From NCBI GenBank assembly GCA_934153945.1, contig CAKPFM010000004.1, positions 39,786 through 103,785 of the forward strand: a stretch of 64,000 nt of DNA, written 5' to 3'. This DNA comes from an uncultured Bacilli bacterium. Lineage in GTDB: Bacteria; Bacillota_I; Bacilli_A; RF39; UBA660. Below the pieces are notes generated by a model. The model had not been told where the DNA came from, ran no database searches, and saw only the letters and a program-made list of their open reading frames with translations. Below are positions 35,104 through 44,372 of this stretch, one piece after another. Position numbers and translations under genes: made by a program. Numbering within the stretch: position 1 is the first letter of the stretch; each line of letters begins with the position of its first letter.

Positions 35104-36891
35104 ATGGAAAAACAAAAACTAAGAGATGAAGTAAGTAATGATTATAAATGGGATTTAACAAAAATATATAAAACAGACGAAGAATGGAATAATGATTATC
35201 AAAAATTAGAAAGTGAAATAACAAAGATAAAAGACTATACTAATTTTATAGAAAGTTCAGAAAATTTATATAAGTTTTTAACTTTTAATGAAAAGATAGA
35301 AAGATTATTAAATAAATTATATTACTATGCACATTTAAACTTTGATGTTGATACTTTAAATGATAAATATCAAGAAATGAATCAAAAAATGGTAGATATG
35401 TTAGACTATTTTAATGAACTTACTTCATTTGTTATTCCAACATTTTTAAAAATAGATTATAGCAAAATACAACAATATATAAATGAATTACCATCTTTAA
35501 AAGAATATGAATTTACTCTAGAACAAATATATAGAGAAAAAGAGCATACATTAGATGAAGAAAAAGAACATATGCTGGCACTTCTAGGTAAAAATTTATC
35601 AAATCCAGGATCTACATTTGAAGCACTAACAGATTCAGATTTAACGTTTGGTAATATAACAGTAGATGGTAAAGAAGTAGAATTAACTGAAAGTAATTAT
35701 GGAAAATATATTTCTTCATTTGATAGAGATATAAGAAAAAAAGTATTTGAAAGATTATTTACAACCTATAGCAATTTTAAAACAACTATAACTTCAATAT
35801 ATAATGGAGATATAGATGCCAATATAAGTGTAGCTAAAATAAGAAATTTTAATAGTGCATTAGAAGCCTCTTTATATAATGATAATATAGAAAAAACAGT
35901 ATATGAAAATTTAATTAAAACAGTACATAATAATTTAAATGTTTTATATGATTATTATGATTTAAAGAAAAAAGTTTTAAATTTAGATGAATTACATATA
36001 TATGATATTTATACACCAATGATTAAAGTTGATAAACAAGATTATAGTTTTGAAGAAGCTAAAAATTTAGTATTAGATACAATAAGTATATTTGGTGAAG
36101 AATATAAAGAAAATGCATTAAAAGCATTCAATGAAAAATGGATTGATGTATATAATAATAAAGGTAAAAGATCAGGAGCATATTCTTCAGGATTCTATGA
36201 TACAGCGCCTTATATGTTATTAAATTTTGAAAATAGAATAAATGATGTATTTACTTTAGCTCATGAATTAGGTCATTCAATGCATACTTATTTTTCTTGT
36301 AAAAATAATTCATATAATAATTCAGGCTATAAAATTTTTGTAGCTGAGGTTGCTTCAACAGTAAATGAATTATTACTAGCAAAAAACTTATTAAAAAAAT
36401 CTAATTCAAAAGAAGAAAAATTAAATATATTAAATAGATTATTGGAATTATTTAAATCAACTATATATAGACAAACTATGTTTGCTGAATTTGAAAAGAA
36501 AATATATGAATTAAGAGAAAGTGGTAATGTTTTAACAAGTGAAACAATTTGTAAAGAATATTATGAATTAAATAAACTATATTTTGGTAATAATGTAGTA
36601 GTAGATGATTTAATTAAATATGAATGGGAAAGAATACCACATTTCTATTATAATTTCTATGTATATAAATATGCTACTGGGTTATCAGCTGCATGTTATA
36701 TAGTAAAAAATATACTAGATAATAAAGGAAATGCTAAAGAAAACTATTTAAAATTCTTAAAATCAGGTGGAAGCATGTATCCTTTGGATGAGCTTAAATT
36801 AGCTGGTGTAGATATGAATAAGCCTGAAGTAGTAGAGAGTGCTATAAGCATGTTTAAGGAAACAATAGAAGAATTTAAAACATTAATTTAA
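35104..36891 (+). CDS. pepF: Oligoendopeptidase F (M3 metallopeptidase)
   Basis: A 595-residue cytoplasmic M3 zinc peptidase. ATG 35104 follows AAAGGAGAA. An N-terminal helical domain precedes the catalytic region with the zinc motif LAHELGHSMHTYF (HExxH) and downstream VAEVASTVNE glutamate ligand. It degrades oligopeptides of about 7-17 residues, plausibly products of Clp proteolysis. Its position between dnaK and dnaJ is unusual and implies heat-shock coexpression. Length is standard. Confidence 0.95.
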   Translation: MEKQKLRDEVSNDYKWDLTKIYKTDEEWNNDYQKLESEITKIKDYTNFIESSENLYKFLTFNEKIERLLNKLYYYAHLNFDVDTLNDKYQEMNQKMVDMLDYFNELTSFVIPTFLKIDYSKIQQYINELPSLKEYEFTLEQIYREKEHTLDEEKEHMLALLGKNLSNPGSTFEALTDSDLTFGNITVDGKEVELTESNYGKYISSFDRDIRKKVFERLFTTYSNFKTTITSIYNGDIDANISVAKIRNFNSALEASLYNDNIEKTVYENLIKTVHNNLNVLYDYYDLKKKVLNLDELHIYDIYTPMIKVDKQDYSFEEAKNLVLDTISIFGEEYKENALKAFNEKWIDVYNNKGKRSGAYSSGFYDTAPYMLLNFENRINDVFTLAHELGHSMHTYFSCKNNSYNNSGYKIFVAEVASTVNELLLAKNLLKKSNSKEEKLNILNRLLELFKSTIYRQTMFAEFEKKIYELRESGNVLTSETICKEYYELNKLYFGNNVVVDDLIKYEWERIPHFYYNFYVYKYATGLSAACYIVKNILDNKGNAKENYLKFLKSGGSMYPLDELKLAGVDMNKPEVVESAISMFKETIEEFKTLI

Positions 36892-36904
36892 GGAAGTGAG
36901 TTTA

Positions 36905-38011
36905 ATGAATAAACGTGATTATTATGAAGTTTTAGGAGTAGATAAAAATGCTAGTGAAGCAGATATCAAATCGGCTTTCCGTAAACTAGCTAAAAAATAT
37001 CACCCTGATGTATCTAAAGAACCAGATGCAGCAGAAAAATTTAAAGAAGCGCAAGAAGCTTATGCCGTTTTATCTGATAAAGATAAAAGAGCTCAATATG
37101 ATCAATATGGTCATGCAGCATTCCAAAATGCTAATGGTGGAGCAGGATACGATTTTAGTGGATTTGATTTTTCTGATATATTTAGTGATATCTTTGGTGG
37201 ATCTTTTGGAGGATTCAGTGGATTTTCTAATTTTGGATTTGGTTCATCTTCTAAAGCAAGAAAAGGTAGTGATACTTTAGTTAGAATGAATCTAACTTTT
37301 GAAGAAGCTTGTTTTGGATGCAAAAAAAGTGTTGAAATCAATGAATCAAAAACTTGTACTGAATGTAGTGGAAAAGGTGGATTTGGAGAAAAAACTTGCC
37401 CAGATTGTAATGGAAAAGGTCAAGTAACTCAATCTGTATTTGGTGGTGCTTTTGTAAGCAGAACAACTTGTTCAAGATGTTCTGGTACAGGACATGTATT
37501 TGAAAACAAATGTAGTACTTGTAGAGGAACAGGAACTATTAATGAAAGAAAAACAAAAGATGTTAAAGTTCCAGCAGGAGTAGATACAGGTAATAGATTA
37601 AGAGTACCAAATGCCGGTAATCCAGGAAGTAATGGAGGACCAAATGGAGATTTATACATTGAATTTAATGTAAAAGAACATCCAATATTTAAAAGAGAAG
37701 AAAATGATATTTATTTAACTTTACCAATATCTATAACAGATGCAGTATTAGGTGCTAAAGTAGATGTTCCAACTTTATATGGTAATGTTAAACTAACTAT
37801 TCCTGCAGGTAGTTCATCAAATGATAAACATCGTTTAAAAGGTAAAGGAATAGAGGATGTAAGAACAGGTAGAATAGGAGATATGTATGTTGTATTAGAT
37901 ATATATGTACCTAAAAAATTATCAAGAGATCAAAAGAAATTATTTGAAGAATTAAGTAAAACTGATTTATCTAATAGTTCTGACTTTGATAAAATTAAAA
38001 AATATTTATAA
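36905..38011 (+). CDS. dnaJ: Chaperone DnaJ (Hsp40)
   Basis: A 368-residue type I Hsp40. ATG 36905 after GGAAGTGAG. The J domain (1-70) has the HPD motif in KKYHPDVSK. A Gly/Phe-rich linker follows (about 75-125), then four zinc-finger CxxCxGxG repeats (CTECSGKG, CPDCNGKG, CSRCSGTG, CSTCRGTG) and the C-terminal substrate-binding barrels. It stimulates DnaK ATPase. It is the last gene of the HrcA operon. Confidence 0.98.
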   Translation: MNKRDYYEVLGVDKNASEADIKSAFRKLAKKYHPDVSKEPDAAEKFKEAQEAYAVLSDKDKRAQYDQYGHAAFQNANGGAGYDFSGFDFSDIFSDIFGGSFGGFSGFSNFGFGSSSKARKGSDTLVRMNLTFEEACFGCKKSVEINESKTCTECSGKGGFGEKTCPDCNGKGQVTQSVFGGAFVSRTTCSRCSGTGHVFENKCSTCRGTGTINERKTKDVKVPAGVDTGNRLRVPNAGNPGSNGGPNGDLYIEFNVKEHPIFKREENDIYLTLPISITDAVLGAKVDVPTLYGNVKLTIPAGSSSNDKHRLKGKGIEDVRTGRIGDMYVVLDIYVPKKLSRDQKKLFEELSKTDLSNSSDFDKIKKYL

Positions 38012-38029
38012 GAGCTTATGCTCTTTTTG
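38011..38029 (+). terminator. dnaJ operon terminator
   Basis: AGAGC-TTAT-GCTCT followed by TTTT. Confidence 0.7.
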
Positions 38030-38071
38030 TTTTTAAAAATAATATATAGTAAAAGAATATATTAAATAATT

Positions 38072-38100
38072 AAGCACAATAATGCTTTTTTTGATATAAT
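38072..38100 (+). promoter_or_regulatory. Short hairpin/T run fused to extended -10 promoter
   Basis: AAGCA-CAATAA-TGCTT plus T7 runs straight into TGATATAAT (-10 at 38095-38100), about 18 nt before the next start codon. Confidence 0.5.
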
Positions 38101-38117
38101 TTATATAGGTGATAATT

Positions 38118-38765
38118 ATGTATCAAACAGCTATAGACATCTTAAAGAAAATAAAAAAACTAGGATATAATGGATATATAATAGGTGGATATCCAAGAGA
38201 CATATACTTAGGTATCACAAATAGCGATATAGATATTTGCTCAAATATAAAAGAAAATGTATTAAATGAAAACTTTAATGTAATAAAATCAACAAAATTT
38301 GGAAGTTTTATTATATTAGAAAATAACTATAATTATGAAATTACTTTATTTAGAAATGAAATTTATAAAGATAATAGATATCCTATAATTAATTATGTTG
38401 ATACATTAGAAGAAGACCTAAAAAGAAGAGATTTTACAATAAATACTTTGTGTATAGATTATAATGGTGATTATGTAGATTTAATGAACGCAAAAAAAGA
38501 TATAGATAATAAAATCATTAAAGTAGTAGGTGATATAAATCAAAAGATAAAAGAAGATCCACTTCGTATTATAAGAGCTTTAAGATTCTCTTCTGATTTA
38601 AATTTTAATATAGAAATAAACTTAAAAAACTATATTATAAACAATAAAGAACTATTAAATACTTTAACAAAATCAAGAATAAATAAAGAAATAAAAAAAG
38701 TAAAAAATAAAACAAATTTTTACAATTTAATTAAAATGCTTGATTTAGAAAATTATATTAAGTAA
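38118..38765 (+). CDS. Short CCA-adding enzyme/poly(A) polymerase-like nucleotidyltransferase
   Basis: A 215-residue class II nucleotidyltransferase. ATG 38118 after AGGTGAT. The head domain has IIGGYPRD, the catalytic DxD in NSDIDIC, and LKRRDFTINTL. The neck has DPLRIIRALRFSS. The body and tail domains that normally bring the length to about 400 residues are missing and the protein ends with a regular stop. It could be a minimal CCA enzyme or another tRNA/RNA nucleotidyltransferase. It heads a likely operon with dnaD and nth. Confidence 0.8.
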   Translation: MYQTAIDILKKIKKLGYNGYIIGGYPRDIYLGITNSDIDICSNIKENVLNENFNVIKSTKFGSFIILENNYNYEITLFRNEIYKDNRYPIINYVDTLEEDLKRRDFTINTLCIDYNGDYVDLMNAKKDIDNKIIKVVGDINQKIKEDPLRIIRALRFSSDLNFNIEINLKNYIINNKELLNTLTKSRINKEIKKVKNKTNFYNLIKMLDLENYIK

Positions 38766-38788
38766 AATAGAAAATTAAGGTGATTAAA

Positions 38789-39418
38789 ATGGTCGAAAAA
38801 ATAGTTAATGTAATAAAAGAAAAAGATGCAACTTTTCCTAGATTATTACTATTACATTATAAAGATTTAAAATTAGATGATTTAGAATTAATTATAGTAA
38901 TATATATACTAAATAGTTCATTAGAATTCAATCCTAAAAAAATAAGTGAAGATTTAAAAATAACTTTACAAGAAGTCTTAATGAAAATGGATAGTTTAAG
39001 TAATAAAGATATATTAAAAATAGAACTAAAGAAAATAAATAATATTAGACAAGAATTTATTAATATAGATCCACTATATAATAAATTGTCTTATTTTATT
39101 ATAAATGAAGAAACGAAAGAAAATACAAACATATATGATACTTTTGAAAAAGAATTTGGAAGAACTTTATCACCTATGGAATATGAAATAATAAATGGTT
39201 GGTTAAATGATGGAATGAATGAAGAAATAGTTGTACAAGCATTAAAAGAAGCTATTTATAATGGTGTTTCTAATCTAAGATATATTGATAAAATATTATA
39301 TGAATGGAAAAATAAGGGATTAACAACTACTCAAAAAATAGAACAAAATAGAACTAACTTTAATAAAAAAGAAAAGAAAGAATTATTTGATTATAATTGG
39401 TTAGATGATGAAGAATGA
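38789..39418 (+). CDS. dnaD: DnaD-domain replication initiation protein
   Basis: A 209-residue protein. ATG 38789 after AAGGTGAT. An N-terminal winged-helix region (about 20-100) is followed by a DnaD C-terminal domain (about 115-185) containing FEKEFGRTLSPMEYEIINGW and LRYIDKILYEW, the DnaB/DnaD YxxxIxxxW signature. DnaD recruits the helicase to origins and PriA forks in Bacilli. It overlaps nth by 14 nt, the conserved dnaD-nth order of Bacilli. Confidence 0.92.
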   Translation: MVEKIVNVIKEKDATFPRLLLLHYKDLKLDDLELIIVIYILNSSLEFNPKKISEDLKITLQEVLMKMDSLSNKDILKIELKKINNIRQEFINIDPLYNKLSYFIINEETKENTNIYDTFEKEFGRTLSPMEYEIINGWLNDGMNEEIVVQALKEAIYNGVSNLRYIDKILYEWKNKGLTTTQKIEQNRTNFNKKEKKELFDYNWLDDEE

Positions 39419-40019
39419 AATTATTAATTATTTAGATGAAATTATACCAAATCCTAAATGTGAATTAAATTATAATAAAGACTATGAATTATTAATTGCT
39501 ACTATGTTAAGTGCTCAAACTACTGATAAAAGAGTAAATAGTGTAACAAATGTCCTATTTAAAAAATATCCTACTTTAGAAGCTTTAAGAGATGCGAATA
39601 TTGAAGATATTAAAAAAATTATTAAACCTATAGGAACTTATAATAAAAAAGCATTAAATATTAAAAGCATTGCAAATGATTTGATATTACATGGTGGTAT
39701 AACTAATGATAGAAAATTTTTAGAAAGTTTAGATGGAGTCGGAAGAAAAACAGCAAATGTAGTGCTAAGTAATATTTATAATGAACAACTTATTGCTGTT
39801 GACACTCATGTAAGTAGAGTTAGTAAAAGGTTAGGAATTGCTAGAAAAAATGATGATGTTTTAACTATTGAAAAAAAATTAAATAAATTTTTTAAAGGAA
39901 ATGATTTATCAAGATTACATCATCAATTAGTTCTATTTGGTAGATATTATTGTAAAGCATTAAATCCAAATTGTGAAAATTGTAAACTAAAAAATATATG
40001 TAAAAAGGATAAAGTTTAA
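39405..40019 (+). CDS. nth: Endonuclease III
   Basis: A 204-residue base-excision DNA glycosylase/AP lyase. The helix-hairpin-helix LDGVGRKTANVVL provides catalytic Lys115, and Asp133 lies in AVDTHVSRV. The 4Fe-4S cluster ligands are Cys183, 190, 193 and 199 (C-x6-C-x2-C-x5-C). It removes oxidised pyrimidines. Translation is probably coupled to dnaD through the overlap. Its stop codon lies within a terminator shared with the convergent PBP gene. Confidence 0.97.
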   Translation: MMKNEIINYLDEIIPNPKCELNYNKDYELLIATMLSAQTTDKRVNSVTNVLFKKYPTLEALRDANIEDIKKIIKPIGTYNKKALNIKSIANDLILHGGITNDRKFLESLDGVGRKTANVVLSNIYNEQLIAVDTHVSRVSKRLGIARKNDDVLTIEKKLNKFFKGNDLSRLHHQLVLFGRYYCKALNPNCENCKLKNICKKDKV

Positions 40020-40036
40020 TCAGCTTTATCCTTTTT
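40002..40036. terminator. Bidirectional terminator covering both nth and PBP1A stops
   Basis: AAAAAGGATAAAG / CTTTATCCTTTTT, a 13-bp perfect stem, holds the stop codons of the two overlapping convergent genes in its loop. Confidence 0.85.
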
Positions 40037-42925
40037 AATTATAACTTTTCTTGTTAATGTTTTTGAAAAATCTTTATATGAAATGTTGTATGTAATAGTG
40101 TATGTTTCTTCTTTAGTTGTATCAATACTTTTAACAGTTTCGTTTTTAGAATTTTTAATTATTGTTGTTAAATCTTTTTTATCTAAAGTAACTGTCTTTG
40201 TACCTTCTTTAACAATTACACCTTCATCAGTAAATTTGTCATTAACTTTTAAATTAATTGTTTCATTTCCTTTTAAAGTAGCAGTTATTTCTTCTTTAAG
40301 AGATGTTAAATCAATTTTTACTTCTGTACCATCACTCATATTTGAAGTAAATTTTTCATAAGATGATTTTACAACATAAGTAGTAGGTGATGAAGTAGTT
40401 ATATTTTCTATTTTAACACTTGTTTCACTAGTAGTTTTAATTAATTTTAATCCACTACTATCTTTTGAATAAACTTTATAAACTAAGTTTCCAAATATTG
40501 AATTATTATAACTGATTAATTTATTTTTAGCTGTTTCCCTAAATTTATCACTACTATATAAACTATTTAAATATTCATTAATTTTAGTTTCATTTATAGC
40601 GTATGGAGTTTCAATTGCTTTCCAAGTTAATGTAATAGTTTTATCTTTTAATTCACCTTTAAGTTCAGTAACGTCAGCTAATTTATCATATCTTTCAGAT
40701 ATTTCAGTAGGTTCTGTACCTTTTTTAAATAATTCAGTTATTTTTTTATCAGCTGGAGTATATGCACTAGGAAGTTTAGCTGGATATGATTCATATTCGA
40801 CCTCTACTTCAACAACACCTTCAGGTTTAGTCCATTTACTACTTCTACTAAATACCCCTTTAGCGACTGCTTGGAATATCTTTCTATGGGCTATGGTATT
40901 AACTGTACTAGTATATCCATCATAATTTTGTTTATATCCATACCAAACAGCTATTGAGTAATCAGGAGAAACACCTGCAACCCATAAATCATTTACAGCA
41001 TTTGATGGATAGCCTTTAGCTTTTATAGTTGCATCACTATAATTAGATGTACCAGTTTTAGCTCCATATATAGCACCATTAACGTAAGATTGACCACCTA
41101 AACCATATTTAGCAGATGATTGTAATAAACTTGTCATCATATATGCTGTTTCTTCACTCATAACACGAGTAGTTTTTATTTCTTTTTCATATGTTTTATT
41201 TGTATCTCTAAATACAACTTTTGTATAACTATGTGGAGTAATATAATATCCTCCATTAGAGAAAGCTGCATAAGCTGCTGATAAAGTTAATGGTGATTCA
41301 CCTGTATATCCTCCAATAGCATGTGCTTCATGAACTATTCCATTATTTTCTTCTGGTGATAAACCTACTGATTTAACAAAATTATAAATATCAGAATTTT
41401 TATTTGCTTGGAATGCCTTTAATGCTGGTATATTTCTTGATTGAGCCATAGCAGTTCTTAAAGTCATGAATGTTTCACCTGTTATAGTATTTCCATATCT
41501 TCTATCCCAGTTACTCATACCAGTACCATTTGAGTAGCTATGTTCCTCATCAGTAAATGGTGTATAAGTTGACCAATTTTGATATTCAATGCCTACGGCA
41601 TAATCAAATAATGGTTTAGAAGTTGATCCTATTTGTTTATTAATCATAGTTGCAAAGTTATATTGTCTTTCACCTTTGTTTCTACCAGCACCAACAGCTA
41701 CTATAGCACCAGATTTTGATTCTATAACGCTAATTCCGGCTTGAATGTATTCATTTTCCCAATTAAAAGTTTCACCAGTCATTATGCTATTTATTAGTTC
41801 TTGTTTATCTGGATTTAATGTAGTATATATTTCCATAGGAGTTTTATATGGATCCATTCCAGTATCTTTAAGTACTTCTTCTACAACAGTATCAATAAAT
41901 CCTTGATATACATTTGAACTATTTGTATTATTATGTTCTATTAATATTTTATCAACTGTTAGTTTTAATGCAATATTATATTCTTCTTCTGTTATATATC
42001 CATGTCTTTTCATTAAATATAGAACTGTTTGTCTTCTTGCTTCAGTTAATTCAGGATTGTTAGCTGGATCATATGAAACTGGTGATTGGAATAATCCTGC
42101 AATCATGGCAGCTTCAGATACATTAATGTCTTTAGCACTTTTTCCAAAATAGTTTAAGCAGGCTTGTTCAACACCATAAGCTCCACTACCTAGATAATTT
42201 GAATTTACATAAAATTCGATAATTTCTTTTTTTGTATATCTTTTTTCTATTTGAAATAAAGACATATATATATCAGTAAATTTTCTTTTTATAGTTTGTG
42301 ATGTATCAGTAAAGTTGTTTTTAGCAACTTGCATTGTTAATGTAGATGCACCACCACCACCTTTATGTAGTACTTGATTTAGACTGGCAACTAAAAATCT
42401 TGGTAAGTCAAATCCATTATGTTCAAAAAATCTTGAATCTTCAGTAGCTACTATAGCATTTACTAATACTTCAGGTAATTGATCATAAGTAATTTTTTCT
42501 CTTTTTTCAGCACCTAATTTAGCTCTAATAACGCCATTAACATCATATATAATTGTTGATTCACTACGATATAGATTTTTTTCATCAAATTCTGGGGCAG
42601 TATCAACTATTTTTTTCCAAAATATGATTGCTGCTATCATAGCGATAATAAACATAATTAATCCTAAAATAACTATACCTTTTATTATGTTTATTACTAT
42701 TTTTTTCTTTTTACTTGAATTTTGTTTAGAACTTTGTTTATTAGTTTTAGTATTTACTTTTTTATTTTTTCCCATAATAATACTCCCAACATATATCATA
42801 TCTGCTATTCCTATAATTAAAAATGATTTAATAAATCCTACTGCCATAAAACCGACAATAAAAGCTATTAAACTTATAATTCCAATCATTATTTCTTCAC
42901 GATACTTATTTATCACATTTTTCAA
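40016..42925 (-). CDS. pbp1A: Class A penicillin-binding protein 1A
   Basis: A 969-residue bifunctional peptidoglycan synthase. The start is set at TTG 42925 after AAGGGTG. The transglycosylase domain has EDSRFFEHNGFD. The transpeptidase has GSTSKPL, SRN and AKTGTSN motifs. A long C-terminal tail holds FN3/Ig-like domains. Unusually, two hydrophobic segments (about 14-50) precede a Lys/Asn-rich linker and the normal signal-anchor helix near 75-100. It follows recU as in the conserved recU-pbp1A operon of Bacilli. Confidence 0.94.
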   Translation of the reverse strand: MKNVINKYREEIMIGIISLIAFIVGFMAVGFIKSFLIIGIADMIYVGSIIMGKNKKVNTKTNKQSSKQNSSKKKKIVINIIKGIVILGLIMFIIAMIAAIIFWKKIVDTAPEFDEKNLYRSESTIIYDVNGVIRAKLGAEKREKITYDQLPEVLVNAIVATEDSRFFEHNGFDLPRFLVASLNQVLHKGGGGASTLTMQVAKNNFTDTSQTIKRKFTDIYMSLFQIEKRYTKKEIIEFYVNSNYLGSGAYGVEQACLNYFGKSAKDINVSEAAMIAGLFQSPVSYDPANNPELTEARRQTVLYLMKRHGYITEEEYNIALKLTVDKILIEHNNTNSSNVYQGFIDTVVEEVLKDTGMDPYKTPMEIYTTLNPDKQELINSIMTGETFNWENEYIQAGISVIESKSGAIVAVGAGRNKGERQYNFATMINKQIGSTSKPLFDYAVGIEYQNWSTYTPFTDEEHSYSNGTGMSNWDRRYGNTITGETFMTLRTAMAQSRNIPALKAFQANKNSDIYNFVKSVGLSPEENNGIVHEAHAIGGYTGESPLTLSAAYAAFSNGGYYITPHSYTKVVFRDTNKTYEKEIKTTRVMSEETAYMMTSLLQSSAKYGLGGQSYVNGAIYGAKTGTSNYSDATIKAKGYPSNAVNDLWVAGVSPDYSIAVWYGYKQNYDGYTSTVNTIAHRKIFQAVAKGVFSRSSKWTKPEGVVEVEVEYESYPAKLPSAYTPADKKITELFKKGTEPTEISERYDKLADVTELKGELKDKTITLTWKAIETPYAINETKINEYLNSLYSSDKFRETAKNKLISYNNSIFGNLVYKVYSKDSSGLKLIKTTSETSVKIENITTSSPTTYVVKSSYEKFTSNMSDGTEVKIDLTSLKEEITATLKGNETINLKVNDKFTDEGVIVKEGTKTVTLDKKDLTTIIKNSKNETVKSIDTTKEETYTITYNISYKDFSKTLTRKVIIKKDKAD

Positions 42926-43493
42926 CTTTATCACCCTTACTTATTAATTTATCTACAATTTTTAAATAGTCAATTCTTGGATTCCATTTCATATCTATTA
43001 AATATCCATTTTCTTCAAAATAATTAACAGGAATTGATTTCCTATTTGAATTATTTAAAAAATCAGTTAATTTATTTTCTTCTAATAGAAATGTTTTATC
43101 ATACTTATTAAATCTTACTATTAAAAAACCAATACCACCATGTTCAACTATTTTTTGTAAGTGAACTATTTGATGTTTATGAATATTTGATAATGGGAAA
43201 GATTCTAATTTAGTTTCTTTTGCTTCAAAATCAATATATTTTCCTTTATATACACCATTATAATCTGTAGTAGACGGAATTTTGAAATGTGCTTCTTTTA
43301 TAGTAGCGTCCATTCTTGACTTAAAATCTACTTGATTAATAGTAATTGGAGTAGGTTTTTTATGTATAACGGCAATATTTTCTAGTAAGTATTGCTCATT
43401 AGTAATATTTAAATCACTTTCTAGTGACATACCTCTATTTCCATAATTTATAAGTTTTTGAACTTCTTTTTTTGTACCTGTAGGATATTTCAT
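42906..43493 (-). CDS. recU: Holliday junction resolvase RecU
   Basis: A 195-residue Mg-dependent nuclease. NYGNRGMSLESDLN at the N-terminus, VDFKSRMDATIKEAHFKIPSTTDYNGVYKG (split by strands) and the catalytic IDFEAKETK segment are RecU hallmarks. It resolves recombination and replication intermediates. GGTGATATA precedes ATG 43493. Its 3' end overlaps the PBP start by about 20 nt, so the two are coupled. Confidence 0.95.
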   Translation of the reverse strand: MKYPTGTKKEVQKLINYGNRGMSLESDLNITNEQYLLENIAVIHKKPTPITINQVDFKSRMDATIKEAHFKIPSTTDYNGVYKGKYIDFEAKETKLESFPLSNIHKHQIVHLQKIVEHGGIGFLIVRFNKYDKTFLLEENKLTDFLNNSNRKSIPVNYFEENGYLIDMKWNPRIDYLKIVDKLISKGDKVEKCDK

Positions 43494-43627
43494 TATATCA
43501 CCATTATCATTATACTATAAAAGTTATATTTTTACCATATGAAAATGATAGGTTCTAATTTTTTCTAATTTTGTCGAATCTATATTAATTATATATAAAA
43601 AGTGTTAGTATTTATTCAGGTGATTTT

Positions 43628-43741
43628 ATGAAATATTATACACATATTAATAGTGTAGTTGATAGTATGATTGATGATATAACATATATTAAAAGAGAAA
43701 GAGTTGTAAATAAATTATTAAACAAAAATAGTTCTAATTAG
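43628..43741 (+). CDS. Predicted 37-residue small protein
   Basis: A short frame beginning MKYYTHINSVVDSMIDDITY starts 6 nt after AGGTGAT and ends in a terminator hairpin that includes its stop codon. It is amphipathic and basic at the C-terminus, and no homologue is recognised. The well-spaced ribosome site, own terminator and location between recU and yabP argue for a real small gene. Evidence is structural only. Confidence 0.5.
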   Translation: MKYYTHINSVVDSMIDDITYIKRERVVNKLLNKNSSN

Positions 43742-43752
43742 GACTATTTTTT
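43726..43752 (+). terminator. Terminator after the 37-residue frame
   Basis: AAATAGTTC-TAATTA-GGACTATTT plus T run (one G-U pair). Confidence 0.75.
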
Positions 43753-43781
43753 CATATATTTAAATAGATATAGGAGGAAAT

Positions 43782-44066
43782 ATGGACAAGGATATAATAA
43801 GTACAAATCATAGTATTAGTATAACAGAAAGAAAAAACATAATGCTTACAGGTGTTAAAAAGATTGAAAGTTTTGATGATGAAGAATTTTTACTTGAAAC
43901 AAATATGGGATATATAGTTATTAAAGGAAAAGGTTTAGAAATAATAAAATTAGATACTTATCAAGGTAATGTATCAATAAAAGGGGTATTAAACAGTTTA
44001 TCTTATATGGAGGGTGTTAATAAAAAACAAAAAAAAGATAATATGTTTAGTAAATTATTTAAATGA
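43782..44066 (+). CDS. yabP: Sporulation protein YabP
   Basis: A 94-residue beta-strand protein. HSISITERKNIMLTGVKKIESFDDEEFLLET and the MGYIVIKGKGLEI block, ending MFSKLFK, match YabP, which is needed for spore coat/cortex formation in Bacillus. AGGAGG precedes the start. It overlaps yabQ by 4 nt, and yabP-yabQ-divIC order is conserved in spore formers. Confidence 0.9.
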   Translation: MDKDIISTNHSISITERKNIMLTGVKKIESFDDEEFLLETNMGYIVIKGKGLEIIKLDTYQGNVSIKGVLNSLSYMEGVNKKQKKDNMFSKLFK

Positions 44067-44347
44067 GTTTAGAAACACAAATTTTATTGGTAATTATTTC
44101 CTTTTTATTTGGAATCTTTTTTGAATTTATTCACACTATAAGTTACAAAATAATATATTGTAAAAAAATATTTATTCGAATAATTTTTACATTTATATTA
44201 ATATTGTTACAATCACTTTTATATTTCTATATACTACTTAAGATAAATAATGGAATTATTCACATATATGGAATAATATCTTTATTAGTTGGAATGATAT
44301 CATTTTATTATTTGAAATTGCTATTTTACAAAAAACGTAAAAAATGA
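44063..44347 (+). CDS. yabQ: Spore cortex biosynthesis protein YabQ
   Basis: A 94-residue membrane protein with three hydrophobic helices (about 5-25, 37-58, 63-88). Start Q-x-L-L-V-I-I-S-F-L-F-G-I-x-F-E is the YabQ N-terminal pattern. It is targeted to the forespore outer membrane in Bacillus and required for cortex. ATGA overlap with yabP supports the call and the start. Confidence 0.85.
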   Translation: MSLETQILLVIISFLFGIFFEFIHTISYKIIYCKKIFIRIIFTFILILLQSLLYFYILLKINNGIIHIYGIISLLVGMISFYYLKLLFYKKRKK

Positions 44348-44372
44348 TATACTTCTAAATAGGAGAGTAGTT

